Source: JALEFZ01 sp964564415 (GTDB lineage Bacteria; Bacteroidota; Bacteroidia; J057). From it: a DNA stretch of 64,000 nucleotides. Shown one piece after another: positions 8,242-17,590 of this stretch. The notes below the pieces were generated by a model. The model saw nothing but the letters and a program-made list of their open reading frames with translations, searched no databases and had not been told where the DNA came from. The stretch spans positions 1 through 64,000 of the forward strand of contig CAZMAV010000020.1 in assembly GCA_964564415.1 (NCBI GenBank), read 5' to 3'. The translations under genes were made by a program, and so were the position numbers. Every line of letters starts with the position of its first letter. The first letter of the stretch is position 1.

Positions 8242-9261
8242 TCAGGAAAATAAATTGGGTTCCTCCCCGCTCCTTCCCGGGACTCGGTCGAAGTGCTGGA
8301 AAGCCCTTTCGGTAGCTACCCTGCCCCTCGCAGTCCTTTTGATAAATCCTTCCATGACCAGATAGGGTTCATAGACCTCCTCTATGGTTTCTGCTTCTTC
8401 TCCTGCTGATGCGGCGATGGAATTAAGCCCTACGGGTCCGCCCTTGAATTTATCGATGATGGTGAGGAGGATGCGTTGGTCCATGTCGTCAAGTCCTGCC
8501 TCATCTACCTCCAGGGCAGAAAGGGTCATGCGGGCGATTTTGGGGGTGATGATGCCGTCCCCCTTGATCTGGGCAAAATCCCGGGTGCGGCGGAGAAGCC
8601 GGTTGGCGATACGGGGTGTCCCCCTGCTCCGGCGGGCAATCTCCAGGGCTGCCTCCTTCTCTATGGGCACCTCCAGTACATCTGCTGAGCGAATGATGAT
8701 CTGCTGCAGGGTAGGTGCATCGTAGTATTCCAGTCGGGCATTTATTCCAAAACGGGCCAGCATAGGTGAGGTCAGCAGTCCTGCCCGGGTTGTCGCTCCT
8801 ACCAGGGTAAAGGGAAGCAGGGCAATCGCAATGCTGCGTGCATTGGGGCCGGTTTCTACCATGATGTCGATCTTAAAATCCTCCATGGCAGAGTAGAGGT
8901 ACTCCTCAATTACCGGAGAAAGTCGGTGAATCTCATCGATAAAGAGGACGTCTCCCTCTTCGAGATTGGTGAGGAGGCCAGCCAGATCGCCGGGCTTTTC
9001 GAGAACCGGACCCGAGGTGGTCACAATATTGGCACCCAACTCATTGGAAATGATAAAGGAAAGGGTGGTCTTCCCCAAGCCCGGAGGACCGTGTAAGATG
9101 ACGTGGTCCAGGGGTTCTCCCCTCATCTTTGCCGCCTGAATAAAGATTTTGAGGTTTTCCGTAAGCTTCTTCTGCCCCGTGAAGTCCTCCAATTGCTGGG
9201 GGCGAAGCCTTTTTTCCTCATCCAGAGGGCCGGAGTTGGGGTCCAGGAGGTCATTTCTCAT
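8242..9261 (-). CDS. ruvB: Holliday junction branch migration ATPase RuvB
   Basis: Full-length (339 residues) RuvB, the hexameric AAA+ motor that drives branch migration with RuvA and hands junctions to RuvC. The start LRPQQLEDFTGQKKLTENL is canonical. Walker A is HGPPGLGKTTLS, Walker B LFIDEIHRL, sensor 1 and hairpin LVGATTRAGLLT, then LARFGI. The C-terminal winged helix contains GLDDMDQRILLTI and GGPVGLNSIAAS. No ruvA or ruvC lies nearby. The gene has its own strong 3' stem-loop (copy A) and the acyltransferase gene 61 nt upstream on the same strand. Confidence 0.97.
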   Translation of the reverse strand: MRNDLLDPNSGPLDEEKRLRPQQLEDFTGQKKLTENLKIFIQAAKMRGEPLDHVILHGPPGLGKTTLSFIISNELGANIVTTSGPVLEKPGDLAGLLTNLEEGDVLFIDEIHRLSPVIEEYLYSAMEDFKIDIMVETGPNARSIAIALLPFTLVGATTRAGLLTSPMLARFGINARLEYYDAPTLQQIIIRSADVLEVPIEKEAALEIARRSRGTPRIANRLLRRTRDFAQIKGDGIITPKIARMTLSALEVDEAGLDDMDQRILLTIIDKFKGGPVGLNSIAASAGEEAETIEEVYEPYLVMEGFIKRTARGRVATERAFQHFDRVPGRSGEEPNLFS

Positions 9262-9322
9262 CCGAAGACTAATTTATTTGTCATTCACCAATAAAAATAG
9301 GGAAAATTCCCCATAACAAGAG

Positions 9323-10720
9323 CTATGTCTCGCTGGGATTGGGCTTCTTTTCTGACTTTCCGGTTTTTTCCTCCATGATGCCCATCAATTTTTCCATGAT
9401 GTCAGCCCTCTGTTGGACCAATTTTCCGGCCACAGCCTCGCCCTTTGACAAGAGGCGATGGAATTTCCACTGCCCTCTCCACTTCTTGAACCAACGGCTG
9501 TAGATCAGAGCAAAATTACCTGTAAGTGGCAAACTGAGGAAGTAGGCAAGGGCCCATTTCCAGTCGGTAAAGGCCCAGAGGATTCTACTTTGAATAAGAT
9601 AACTAATAGGAAAAAGGGCAAAGGCCATCAAAAACATCACCGAACTGTGAAAGTGATCATCCTTGAACATCTTTCGGGTGGTGAAGATGCTAACATGGTA
9701 GACCAGGGCATGATTGAGGTAGCCATAGAGAAAGATCGGCAGACCCAGCAGCAAGCCCAATCCCCTGAGCAACAGGGAAACAGTCGAATAGGGTTGACGC
9801 CTTACCACGTGGTCCCTGATGCCCAGTTCAGAGACCTTTTCCAGATAGGTCGATACTTCCTCCTTGAGAACTTCTCCGCCAATTTCCTCTTTTTCTAGGG
9901 CTTGTTCTACCTTGGCAATCATTTCTTTTTCTGCGAGGAAACGATGATAACTGTCTTTTTTGGGGGAAGGATATCGCTGTAAAAGCTCCTCAGAGGCTAT
10001 TTCTCTAAGGCCTTCGATGCATTCGTAGTAATCTTGGGATTTGATGTGGATCATGTTCTCCTTCATGGCCTCGGAGAGGTCATTGCGGAGAGAAATCAGG
10101 ACTTTGCGATCATTTTGCTTGTACTCTTCATAATAATCCTTGACATCCAGGGGCTTGCCAAAGAGGAGGAGCATGTCACTCCTGAGGTTAAGGTGGTGGC
10201 TGTAGTTTAGCCCTACGGGTACAATCTTTACATTTTTGTCTTCCCCTTCCATCTGATCCATGGCCTGAAAAGCGATTCGCCCGATTCCCTTTCGCAGGAC
10301 CCTGAGTTTCCTTACCCTGCCGTGATTGCCTTCGGGAAAGATGAGGAGGGTCTCGCCCATTTTGAGGAGTTCGATGAAACGGGCAAAAACCCGCTCGTTT
10401 TGTTGGATGTAATCGGTTCCGTCGCGCTGCCTGTAGATGGGAAGCATCTTCCAGAGTTCCAGAAATTTGAGGGTCTTGGCATTGAAGACATCCGCGCGGG
10501 TGATATAACTGGGTTGATTTCTCCCGTGAATGGCTACGGCTACGACCATGGCATCCATGAAGGCATTCTGATGGTTGACCGCCAGGAAGGTTGCCTCGCC
10601 GTGGGGCACCATCTCATAGCCCTGGATTTTGAATTCTCTGTAGTACAATTTGAGGCCCAGCCTTAACAAAAAGCGCATCAAGCTGTAAATCCAGGAGAAT
10701 TTTACGGTTGATCTATTCAT
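9323..10720 (-). CDS. PlsC-like glycerol-phosphate acyltransferase with C-terminal membrane extension
   Basis: The N-terminal third is an LPLAT/PlsC acyltransferase: FLAVNHQNAFMDAMVVAV carries a catalytic His with Asp six residues on (H-x5-D, the spacing of Gat/SCT1-type enzymes, not H-x4-D), and LLIFPEGNHGRVRKLR is the F-P-E-G phosphate-binding block. It probably transfers acyl groups to glycerol 3-phosphate or lysophosphatidic acid at the inner membrane. After about residue 300 there are hydrophobic segments (LLLRGLGLLLGLPIFLYGYL, VMFLMAFALFPISYLI and LAYFLSLPLTGNFALIYS) and a charged tail ending EEKTGKSEKKPNPSET. The extension is common to Bacteroidota relatives. Acyl donor and product are not determined. 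Confidence 0.8.
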   Translation of the reverse strand: MNRSTVKFSWIYSLMRFLLRLGLKLYYREFKIQGYEMVPHGEATFLAVNHQNAFMDAMVVAVAIHGRNQPSYITRADVFNAKTLKFLELWKMLPIYRQRDGTDYIQQNERVFARFIELLKMGETLLIFPEGNHGRVRKLRVLRKGIGRIAFQAMDQMEGEDKNVKIVPVGLNYSHHLNLRSDMLLLFGKPLDVKDYYEEYKQNDRKVLISLRNDLSEAMKENMIHIKSQDYYECIEGLREIASEELLQRYPSPKKDSYHRFLAEKEMIAKVEQALEKEEIGGEVLKEEVSTYLEKVSELGIRDHVVRRQPYSTVSLLLRGLGLLLGLPIFLYGYLNHALVYHVSIFTTRKMFKDDHFHSSVMFLMAFALFPISYLIQSRILWAFTDWKWALAYFLSLPLTGNFALIYSRWFKKWRGQWKFHRLLSKGEAVAGKLVQQRADIMEKLMGIMEEKTGKSEKKPNPSET

Positions 10721-10774
10721 GAATCAATGGTCTGAATGAATTCAGCAAATTTCTTCGAAAACATATCCCTCCTC

Positions 10775-11707
10775 TCAGGCGACCTTTGAGGCTTCCAGGG
10801 GCATGAGCCTCGCCCAGATACTGGAGATGGTAAGGCCAGCCACAAGGTGCCAAATTCCCCAGAGGGCTGCTACCATGGCCATGCCTCCCATGCCGTCGAA
10901 GATGGGACCAAATATTAGGACCAGGGCCAGCCCGGAGTTTTGGATTCCGGTCTCTATAGATATGGTCCTTCGGTCTCTCTCCTTGAGCTGACTCATGGCT
11001 CCTAGGAGGTAACCCGAAGCCAGTGCCAGGGCATTATGCAGGAAGACAAAGCCCACAATGTACTGAAGGTACTTGACAAAGGAGTCCCAATTCCCAATGA
11101 GGGCCGCCAGAATGTACCCTGCAAATATAAGCAGAGAAAGACTTTTGATGGGACCTTTTACCTTTTCCTTAAAATTGGGGAAGCGATGGGCGGTCCACAT
11201 CCCCAAAAGGAGGGGAATTCCCAGGATGAGCAAAATCTTCAACAGGATATCTGAGGGATTTAGGCTAATTTCTTTAAGCAACTCAGCGGCAGGTTGGTAC
11301 CCCTCTGCCCAAAAGATAAAGGTGAAGGGAGTCATGACCGTGGAGGCCAGGGTAGAAAAAGCCGAAAGACTGACAGACAAGGCTACATTTCCCTGGGCCA
11401 GTTGGGAGATAAAGTTAGATATGTTTCCTCCGGGACAGGCAGCTACCAAAAACATCCCTAAGGCAATGCTGGGACAAGGCTGGAGGAGGTGAACCAGGCC
11501 TAGGGTAATCAGGGGGAGAAATAAAAATTGGGACAGCACCCCTGCAATGGCCGGGCGTGGCCGATTCCATAAGAGGACGAAATCTGAAGGCCGTAGAGAT
11601 AAGGCTACCCCATACATGATAATGAAAAGGGTAATGTCGAGAAACATCAGGCTCTCGGGGGAAAAGTTCAATTGTACCTGATCGAGGCTTTCGCAGTTCA
11701 TAGTCAT
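10775..11707 (-). CDS. Bile acid:sodium symporter (BASS) family transporter
   Basis: About 310 residues with 9-10 predicted membrane segments and the BASS signature AACPGGNISNFISQLAQGNVA, which carries the crossover-region residues that bind Na+ in family structures. A second half-repeat has RTISIETGIQNSGLALVLIF (E-T-G-x-Q-N-S). The protein couples Na+ to uptake of an organic anion; the substrate is unknown and need not be bile acid. I chose ATG at 11707, before NCESLDQVQLNFSPESLMFL. A GTG at 11755 would add 16 residues of weakly charged sequence. It follows the VOC gene on the same strand across a 178-nt gap, so a shared transcript is uncertain. Confidence 0.8.
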   Translation of the reverse strand: MTMNCESLDQVQLNFSPESLMFLDITLFIIMYGVALSLRPSDFVLLWNRPRPAIAGVLSQFLFLPLITLGLVHLLQPCPSIALGMFLVAACPGGNISNFISQLAQGNVALSVSLSAFSTLASTVMTPFTFIFWAEGYQPAAELLKEISLNPSDILLKILLILGIPLLLGMWTAHRFPNFKEKVKGPIKSLSLLIFAGYILAALIGNWDSFVKYLQYIVGFVFLHNALALASGYLLGAMSQLKERDRRTISIETGIQNSGLALVLIFGPIFDGMGGMAMVAALWGIWHLVAGLTISSIWARLMPLEASKVA

Positions 11708-11885
11708 ATAGGCTAAGGGGGTAAAAATAATAAATTTCTTTAGCCCAATGGACACAGATGAAGAAAATAAAATAGGTACAAAAGCCTTGCGGCATTTGTA
11801 CCCACATGATTTTGTTGGTATAAAGAATGGCTGACCCTTGCCTTATGGACGAGGGAAAGTCCTGTAGGTTTTCGCCTTCCTCCCT

Positions 11886-12956
11886 TTATTTTACCCTATT
11901 AAGCCTAAGGGCCTTTAGCATCCAGTCTGGCAGAGGTTTGCGTGCATCCCGTTTCTTCATATCCAGGTACCAGCCTATCTTCTTAGCGATGGGCATTTTG
12001 AGTGTTTCGACAAATTCGATCAGGGTGGCATCAGGGTCCTCGATATAGGAAAACTTCCCGCTGGCCTCTCCCATGTCGAAGTCTCCTCCGAGGGCGGCTG
12101 TACTATCTACGGTAAACGTAAACCCGGCCTCTTCGCACTCCTTCTTGAGGGCTTCCATGTGTACAATGTCAAAACAAAGGTGGATGAAACCCAGGTCTCC
12201 CCAAAACCTGTCTTCAAATATCTTGCGAGGCTTTCTGTCCTTGGAGACGACCAATTCCAGGTAGGTGGGACCTATCAGTCTGCTGAAAGCCCCTTCCCGG
12301 GGTTGGCTGTGGGTGAGCAAAACCCTTCTCAACTCCTGGCTCCCTCCGGGCAGACCGCTAAAATCATCAAATACCCCCTCTTCATCATAGACCACCAGGT
12401 CGTAGCCCAGGATATCTGTGTATAATTTGCGAGCCTCATCAATGTCGCTCACTCCTATCATGCATCCGGAAGGACCGCCGGTGCTGGCTGCCGTATTTCC
12501 AAAAAAGCTGTCCTGACCAATGACCTGAAAAATATTTCCATAGGGGTCTTTGACAAAAAAGTGCTTGTTGTCGGAGGGATCCTGGGAGGGCATGCTTAAA
12601 ATTTCCCCTCCCTTTTCCTTCATGTGCTCATAGGCGGCTTCTACATTTTTGCTCTTCATCCGGGCCACGAAAATACCCAGGTCTCCGAGTTGAGGCTGAA
12701 AACTTGGGGGCTGAGGCTGACGGCTGGTGTACTGCCAGATTTCAAAACCTCCCCCACCCTGAAGGTTTACAGCCAAAACAGCATGGCGGGACCGAGGCTC
12801 CCCACCCGTGTAGGGAAGCATAAGTTCTGCCACTGCAGCTTCTTCAAAAATGGATACATCCATGCCAAACATTTCCCGATACCAGGACCAGGCCTCGTGT
12901 ACATTTGGTATTCCAATCCCTATTTGCTGAATTCCACTTATGATTTTTTTCTCCAT
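11886..12956 (-). CDS. Two-domain VOC (glyoxalase/dioxygenase superfamily) protein
   Basis: 356 residues with two vicinal-oxygen-chelate modules. The first begins GIQQIGIGIPNVHEAWSWYR and ends FFVKDPYGNIFQVIG. The second begins GCMIGVSDIDEARKLYTDIL and ends FSYIEDPDATLIEFVET. His in GFIHLCFDIVHM and Glu in TLIEFVE are metal-ligand candidates; in the first module the equivalent position is Gln (NIFQVI), so metal may bind only one half or across halves. The reaction is unknown: VOC enzymes include glyoxalase I, extradiol dioxygenases and fosfomycin resistance proteins. It is divergent from the tricorn-like protease gene. Confidence 0.7.
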   Translation of the reverse strand: MEKKIISGIQQIGIGIPNVHEAWSWYREMFGMDVSIFEEAAVAELMLPYTGGEPRSRHAVLAVNLQGGGGFEIWQYTSRQPQPPSFQPQLGDLGIFVARMKSKNVEAAYEHMKEKGGEILSMPSQDPSDNKHFFVKDPYGNIFQVIGQDSFFGNTAASTGGPSGCMIGVSDIDEARKLYTDILGYDLVVYDEEGVFDDFSGLPGGSQELRRVLLTHSQPREGAFSRLIGPTYLELVVSKDRKPRKIFEDRFWGDLGFIHLCFDIVHMEALKKECEEAGFTFTVDSTAALGGDFDMGEASGKFSYIEDPDATLIEFVETLKMPIAKKIGWYLDMKKRDARKPLPDWMLKALRLNRVK

Positions 12957-13060
12957 GAAGACGCATTTTTTGCCGACAAGAACCTTTCTAATGAAAGGGA
13001 CAAGAAGGTATAATTTCCTTTCTCACATCAAAAAGTCGGGCAGCCTTGATTTTGGCGGAT

Positions 13061-13079
13061 CAATATCCGATTGATATTG
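13061..13079. promoter_or_regulatory. Inverted repeat between divergent VOC and tricorn genes
   Basis: Arms CAATATC and GATATTG are separated by 5 nt (CGATT). The spacing and the position between two divergent genes fit a dimeric-regulator operator. No factor is implied by the sequence. Confidence 0.35.
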
Positions 13080-13143
13080 GCATAAATATAGAAAATTTGG
13101 AAAATACATATAAAGACAGATAAACAGGATTTTCTTCTTTTTG

Positions 13144-13184
13144 AAAAACCATCAATGCAACAGTATTGCATTAATGGTTTTTTT
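13144..13184 (+). terminator. Strong hairpin with T run just before the tricorn gene
   Basis: Arms AAAAACCATCAATGCAA and TTGCATTAATGGTTTTTTT pair with one mismatch around a 5-nt loop (CAGTA), followed by a T run on the plus strand. It has the form of an intrinsic terminator but ends only 39 nt before the ATG of the protease gene and downstream of no plus-strand gene. It may be a leader attenuator or a barrier to read-through. Confidence 0.6.
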
Positions 13185-13222
13185 ACTAAGTTAGGGTATT
13201 AAACCACCCGAGACAGATTTTC

Positions 13223-16200
13223 ATGATTATGACAAAATCATCCTTACTAACTTTTGGAATAAGCCTATTCTTCCTCATTAGCCTTAATCAGGTCAAGGGA
13301 CAGGGTATGGAAGGCTACTATCAGCAGCCTGACATTCATCAAAATACCATTGTCTTTGTAGCTGAAGGCGATATTTGGAAAGTTCCCATTGAGGGAGGTC
13401 TAGCCCAACGATTAACCACTCATTTCGAAGAAGAGAGATCCCCTGCTATTTCTGCAGATGGCAAAACCATCGCCTATTCCGCCACTTATGAAGGGCCTAC
13501 AGAGGTGTACACCATGCCTTTGGAGGGTGGCCTAACAAGCAGACGCACCTACCTGGGAAACGCAAATACGGTAGGATGGACGCCCGATGGCAAATTAATC
13601 TTCAGCACGGGTGTATTCAATACATTTCCTGAGCCCCAGTTGGTAACGCTAGATTTAAATTCCAAAACAAAGTCAATCGTGCCCCTTCACCGGGCTTATA
13701 ATGGGATACAAAACGAGGACGGAATTTGGTTCTTCGTGCACATGCCCGATCATAATGAAAATATAAAGCGCTATCAGGGTGGTCAAGCCCGCCAACTATG
13801 GAAGTTTGACGGAGAAAATGAAGCCATAAAACTCACAACCGATCATTTGGGTGAAAGCTTCAACCCCATGTGGCACAATGGAAGGCTCTACTTTATCACC
13901 GACCGTGACGGCATACAAAATATTTGGTCGATGGATATCGCTGGAAAAGACCTGCAACAACACACCACCCACACCGAATATGATGTTCGCTCTGCAAATG
14001 TCCATGACGGAAAAATAGTCTATCAACATGCGGCTGACCTGTGGCTATTGGATATTGCTTCGGGCGAATATGATAAATTGGACATCCGCTTAGCTTCAGA
14101 TATGGAGCATCTAAGAGAGCAATGGATAGAAGATCCCGCTTCGTACATCACCGCTGTAAACACGGATCCTACAGGAGAAAAAGTAGCCGTTACTGCACGG
14201 GGACGCGTATTTATCGTTCCCGCCCAATCTGGACGGACGATTAGCTATACAGAGCAAGGCGATGTCGTACGCTATCGCGACGCTGTTTTTTCTCACGATG
14301 GAAAAAACATCATTGCTTTATCCGATGAGAGTGGGGAATTTGAGTTTGTTCGCTTTCCTGCCGATGCTGTTGGTGAGGTTAAGCCCTTATCCAATGATGG
14401 AGAAATACTCCGATTTCAAGGTACTCCTTCATCCGATGGTAAGTGGATTGCCTGTAAAGATCTTGAGAATAACCTGTATATACTCAACGTAAATACAGGA
14501 AAAAGTAAAAAGATATCAACCACTAAAGAACGAATAAGGGATTTCTCCTGGTCGCCCGATAATCAATGGCTGGCTTTCGTACAGATGGCTTCCAATCGTT
14601 TTCATCAAATCAAAATTTACAACCTCAATGATGGATCTACTTTTAACCTGACCAGTGACCGAGCTAATAATTACAATGTGAAGTGGAGCTCGGACGGGAA
14701 ATTCATTTATTTTCTTTCCGACAGAGGCTTGTTCAATTTGGCAGGATCTTCTGGTGACCCAAGATTAGGGGGCGTTTATTATGATAAAACGGAAAGTGTT
14801 TATCACGTTCCTTTGAAAAAAAGTTACCGATCGCCTTTTAGAGAAAAGGATGAGCTTATGGATGAGGATGAGGAAGCAAAAGAGGATACTGATCAGTTGG
14901 TCGTTTCCATTGACAAAGCTGATATTCTTCATAGAAATATAAGGGTACCTATCCCTGCCGGAAATTACAGTAGGTTGGAAGTGAATGATAAAGCCATTTA
15001 TCTTCTGTCTCAAGAAACCGGATCTAAAACTAATTCCCACCTGAAAGTGATGCGAATGACCAACGAAGATGCCAGCCTAAAAAGCATGGTTTCAGGTATC
15101 AGTGGATTTGAACTCACCCCGAATGGTAAAAAGCTACTTGTACATAAAGAAAAGTCCTATTTTATAGTCGATGCAGGCACGGGAAGTGTAAGTTTGGATA
15201 AGGGAAAAATTGATTTAAGCGGATGTAAATTTTCTCTTAATCCCAGAGAAGACTGGAAGCAACTTTACAAGGATGCCTGGCGGATGGAAAGGGATTATTT
15301 CTACGATCCAAACATGCATGGCGTGGATTGGAATGCCATGTACACCAAATACCTTCCGTTGGCGGATCGGGTAACCACCAGAAATGAGTTAAACGAGGTC
15401 TTAAAACGTCTGGTGGGAGAATTGTCTGTATTACATGCCTCGGCTGGTGGGGGTGATGTGCCCAATGATAAAAAATATATTGGAGTAGCAAACTTGGGAG
15501 CGAATACCAGCAGGGACGAACAAAATGGGGGATATAGAATCGACTATATCTTCAAGGGGAACCCGGATTATTCAGACTTTGGTGATTGGGAGTCTCCTTT
15601 GAATGATCCTTACCTTGAAATTAAAGAGGGGGACATCATAACCAGGGTGAATGACCGAAACACTTTATCCGCTTCTTCTCTTGGCGAATTGCTTCGTAAC
15701 CAGGCCGGTAAACAAGTAAAATTAACCATTAAAAGAGATGACATCACAAAAGATGTCATTGTCAAACCCATAAGAAGCTCCTTGTGGTTAAGAAGGATGG
15801 ACTGGGAATATAGCAACCGCTTAAAAGTGGAAAAAGAAAGCGAGGATCAAATTGGTTATTTGCATATCAACGATATGGGAACTTGGGATATTGGTCATTT
15901 TTATCGGGAGTTCTTCCCCGTGTTCAACAGACAAGGTTTAATCATTGATCTACGCAATAATGGAGGTGGTAATAAAGCCGTCCTTATGTTGGAAAAGTTG
16001 CTGAGACAAACTTGGGGTTACTTCAAAGATAGAACGGGCGAACCCTATCGGGGAATGAGGAAATCATTTAACGGGCACATGGTAGTCTTAGTCAACGAAA
16101 GCTGTGGATCTAATGGGGAAACCTTTGCGGAAGCATTTAGGAGGTTTGGACTTGGAATCACCATAGGAAAAAGAACATGGGGTGGACAAGTTTGGCTGAA

Positions 16201-16468
16201 TTCCAGTAATAAGTTGAGCGATAAGGGAGTAATGAGTGCACCGATGCATGGCTTCTATGGTCCAGAAGGAGAATGGATCATTGAAGGACAGGGGCATGTC
16301 CCCGATATGGAGGTAGACAATCTACCCCACGAGACATTCAATGGGAAAGACGCACAGCTAGAGGCAGGCATAAAATACCTACTAAAAAGGATTGAAGAAG
16401 ACCCCAGAGAGGTACCACCTGTGCCTGAGTATCCGGATAAATCCTTTGAAAATAACAGTCAAAACTAA
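13223..16468 (+). CDS. Tricorn-type S41 protease
   Basis: 1081 residues with a signal peptide (LLTFGISLFFLISLNQVKG). The front half is a beta-propeller region with repeated W-S-P/S-D-G-K motifs (ISADGKTIAYSA, DFSWSPDNQWLAF, WSSDGKFIYFLSDRG) and a TolB-like WKVPIEGG entry. Then come the tricorn C1 helical region (YKDAWRMERDYFYDPNMHG), a PDZ domain near 775-870 (EIKEGDIITRVNDRN) and the C2 catalytic core. His738 in GELSVLHASAGGG and Ser963 in VNESCGSNGETFAEAF match the family's catalytic His and nucleophile Ser. Tricorn enzymes trim oligopeptides; here it is probably periplasmic. The codons look more AT-rich than flanking genes, which may point to acquisition. Confidence 0.88.
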   Translation: MIMTKSSLLTFGISLFFLISLNQVKGQGMEGYYQQPDIHQNTIVFVAEGDIWKVPIEGGLAQRLTTHFEEERSPAISADGKTIAYSATYEGPTEVYTMPLEGGLTSRRTYLGNANTVGWTPDGKLIFSTGVFNTFPEPQLVTLDLNSKTKSIVPLHRAYNGIQNEDGIWFFVHMPDHNENIKRYQGGQARQLWKFDGENEAIKLTTDHLGESFNPMWHNGRLYFITDRDGIQNIWSMDIAGKDLQQHTTHTEYDVRSANVHDGKIVYQHAADLWLLDIASGEYDKLDIRLASDMEHLREQWIEDPASYITAVNTDPTGEKVAVTARGRVFIVPAQSGRTISYTEQGDVVRYRDAVFSHDGKNIIALSDESGEFEFVRFPADAVGEVKPLSNDGEILRFQGTPSSDGKWIACKDLENNLYILNVNTGKSKKISTTKERIRDFSWSPDNQWLAFVQMASNRFHQIKIYNLNDGSTFNLTSDRANNYNVKWSSDGKFIYFLSDRGLFNLAGSSGDPRLGGVYYDKTESVYHVPLKKSYRSPFREKDELMDEDEEAKEDTDQLVVSIDKADILHRNIRVPIPAGNYSRLEVNDKAIYLLSQETGSKTNSHLKVMRMTNEDASLKSMVSGISGFELTPNGKKLLVHKEKSYFIVDAGTGSVSLDKGKIDLSGCKFSLNPREDWKQLYKDAWRMERDYFYDPNMHGVDWNAMYTKYLPLADRVTTRNELNEVLKRLVGELSVLHASAGGGDVPNDKKYIGVANLGANTSRDEQNGGYRIDYIFKGNPDYSDFGDWESPLNDPYLEIKEGDIITRVNDRNTLSASSLGELLRNQAGKQVKLTIKRDDITKDVIVKPIRSSLWLRRMDWEYSNRLKVEKESEDQIGYLHINDMGTWDIGHFYREFFPVFNRQGLIIDLRNNGGGNKAVLMLEKLLRQTWGYFKDRTGEPYRGMRKSFNGHMVVLVNESCGSNGETFAEAFRRFGLGITIGKRTWGGQVWLNSSNKLSDKGVMSAPMHGFYGPEGEWIIEGQGHVPDMEVDNLPHETFNGKDAQLEAGIKYLLKRIEEDPREVPPVPEYPDKSFENNSQN

Positions 16469-16480
16469 GAGGCTTGTGAG

Positions 16481-16585
16481 CATCACGAATGAATGGCTAA
16501 AGCACTGTTGGGGTTCTTACAGATATTTTGTCTCCTACCTCAACAGCGCTCTTGGTTATACCAAAAAAATGATGGGTGGTGATTG
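16481..16585 (+). repeat. 3'-end stem-loop repeat, copy C
   Basis: Begins CATCACGAATGAATGGCTAA 12 nt after the tricorn stop. The stem is AGCACTGTTGGGGTT (16501-16515) against TACCTCAACAGCGCT (16536-16550), followed by AAAAAAATGATGGGTGG. The first 30 nt are nearly identical to the reverse complement of copy B at 25400. It sits between convergent genes but keeps the family orientation relative to the tricorn gene. Confidence 0.75.
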
Positions 16586-16704
16586 CGGCGGAGCAAAAGG
16601 ACCTTTTACTCCTGCATTTTGAACCCCTGGCTGCATAAAAAATACCTAGGTGGTAAGCAAAAACCAGGATCAATCACCTCCCCATAGCCCAAAACCTCCA
16701 AACC

Positions 16705-17487
16705 CTAGCGGGCACTTACCCGGGAGGCAATGCGGCGAAACAGGGCCGGAACATAGCGCTTGAGGTAGACCATGATGATCTCCTGGCCTCCGATGTTGAC
16801 TTCAGCTTTCTTTTGGTAAATGGCCTTGACCATGCGACGGGCACACTCTTCAGCTTTCATGCCTTCTTCCTGCCCCTTGTCCATCTGCTGTTGAGGCGAA
16901 CCGTCTTTTTGCAAGGCATTGAGGGAAATCTGGGTGCGAATCCGGCCGGGATTGATCAGGATGCTATGAATATTTCTATCTGCCAATTCAAAGCCCAGGG
17001 TCTCGAAAAAGCCGTGAAGGGCATGCTTGCTGGCAGCATAGGCCGAACGCAGGGGAAAGCCAAATTTTCCCGTTATGCTGCTCACCGTCACAACCTGTCC
17101 CCCACCCTGCCTGATCATCATCGGTAAGACCGCCTTGGTCAAGGCCACCTGCCCAAAATAATTAACCTCGAAAATTTTCCTGTCTACCTCCAATCCTGTC
17201 TCATGGGCCAGGGAACGCTGGGAAATCCCCCCATTATTGACCAGGACATCTACCCGCTCTACTCCTGCTACGGCCTTCTGTATGCCTTCTATGTCCGTCA
17301 GGTCAAGGGGAAGGACACGGACGTTTTCCTTTTTCTCAGCGCAGTTTTCCCTTACCCGCTCCAATTCCGCCTTTCTCCTGGCAGAGGCGATGACAAAGGC
17401 TCCTTCCTTAACAAATTCGTAGACAAGTGCTTCCCCAATGCCGGAAGAAGCCCCCGTAATCCAGACCGTCTTTTGCTTGAATTTCAT
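16705..17487 (-). CDS. SDR-family oxidoreductase
   Basis: A 260-residue classical SDR: WITGASSGIGEALVYEF at the N-terminus, VLVNNGGISQRS in place of N-N-A-G, the catalytic Ser in VVTVSSITGKFG and Tyr/Lys in SAYAASKHALHGFF. Arg after the glycine motif (VIASARRKAELERV) favours NADP(H). The C-terminus has MVYLKRYVPALFRRIASRV, a positively charged hydrophobic tail as in DltE-like and corticosteroid-dehydrogenase-like members, so membrane association is possible. Substrate unknown. It is convergent with the tricorn gene and single. Confidence 0.75.
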   Translation of the reverse strand: MKFKQKTVWITGASSGIGEALVYEFVKEGAFVIASARRKAELERVRENCAEKKENVRVLPLDLTDIEGIQKAVAGVERVDVLVNNGGISQRSLAHETGLEVDRKIFEVNYFGQVALTKAVLPMMIRQGGGQVVTVSSITGKFGFPLRSAYAASKHALHGFFETLGFELADRNIHSILINPGRIRTQISLNALQKDGSPQQQMDKGQEEGMKAEECARRMVKAIYQKKAEVNIGGQEIIMVYLKRYVPALFRRIASRVSAR

Positions 17488-17590
17488 GGGATAAATATAG
17501 GGAGATGTAAAGGCTTTTGAAGCAGATGGGCATTTTTTACTTCAAAAAGGCCTTTTAATGAATTCTAATCTGGTATTTTTATCCGAATAT

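Noticed and set aside
11840..11880. GAGGGAAAGTCC stretch resembling the RNase P RNA core
   Set aside because: Only a short match, and the gap between the flanking genes is far too short for an RNase P RNA.
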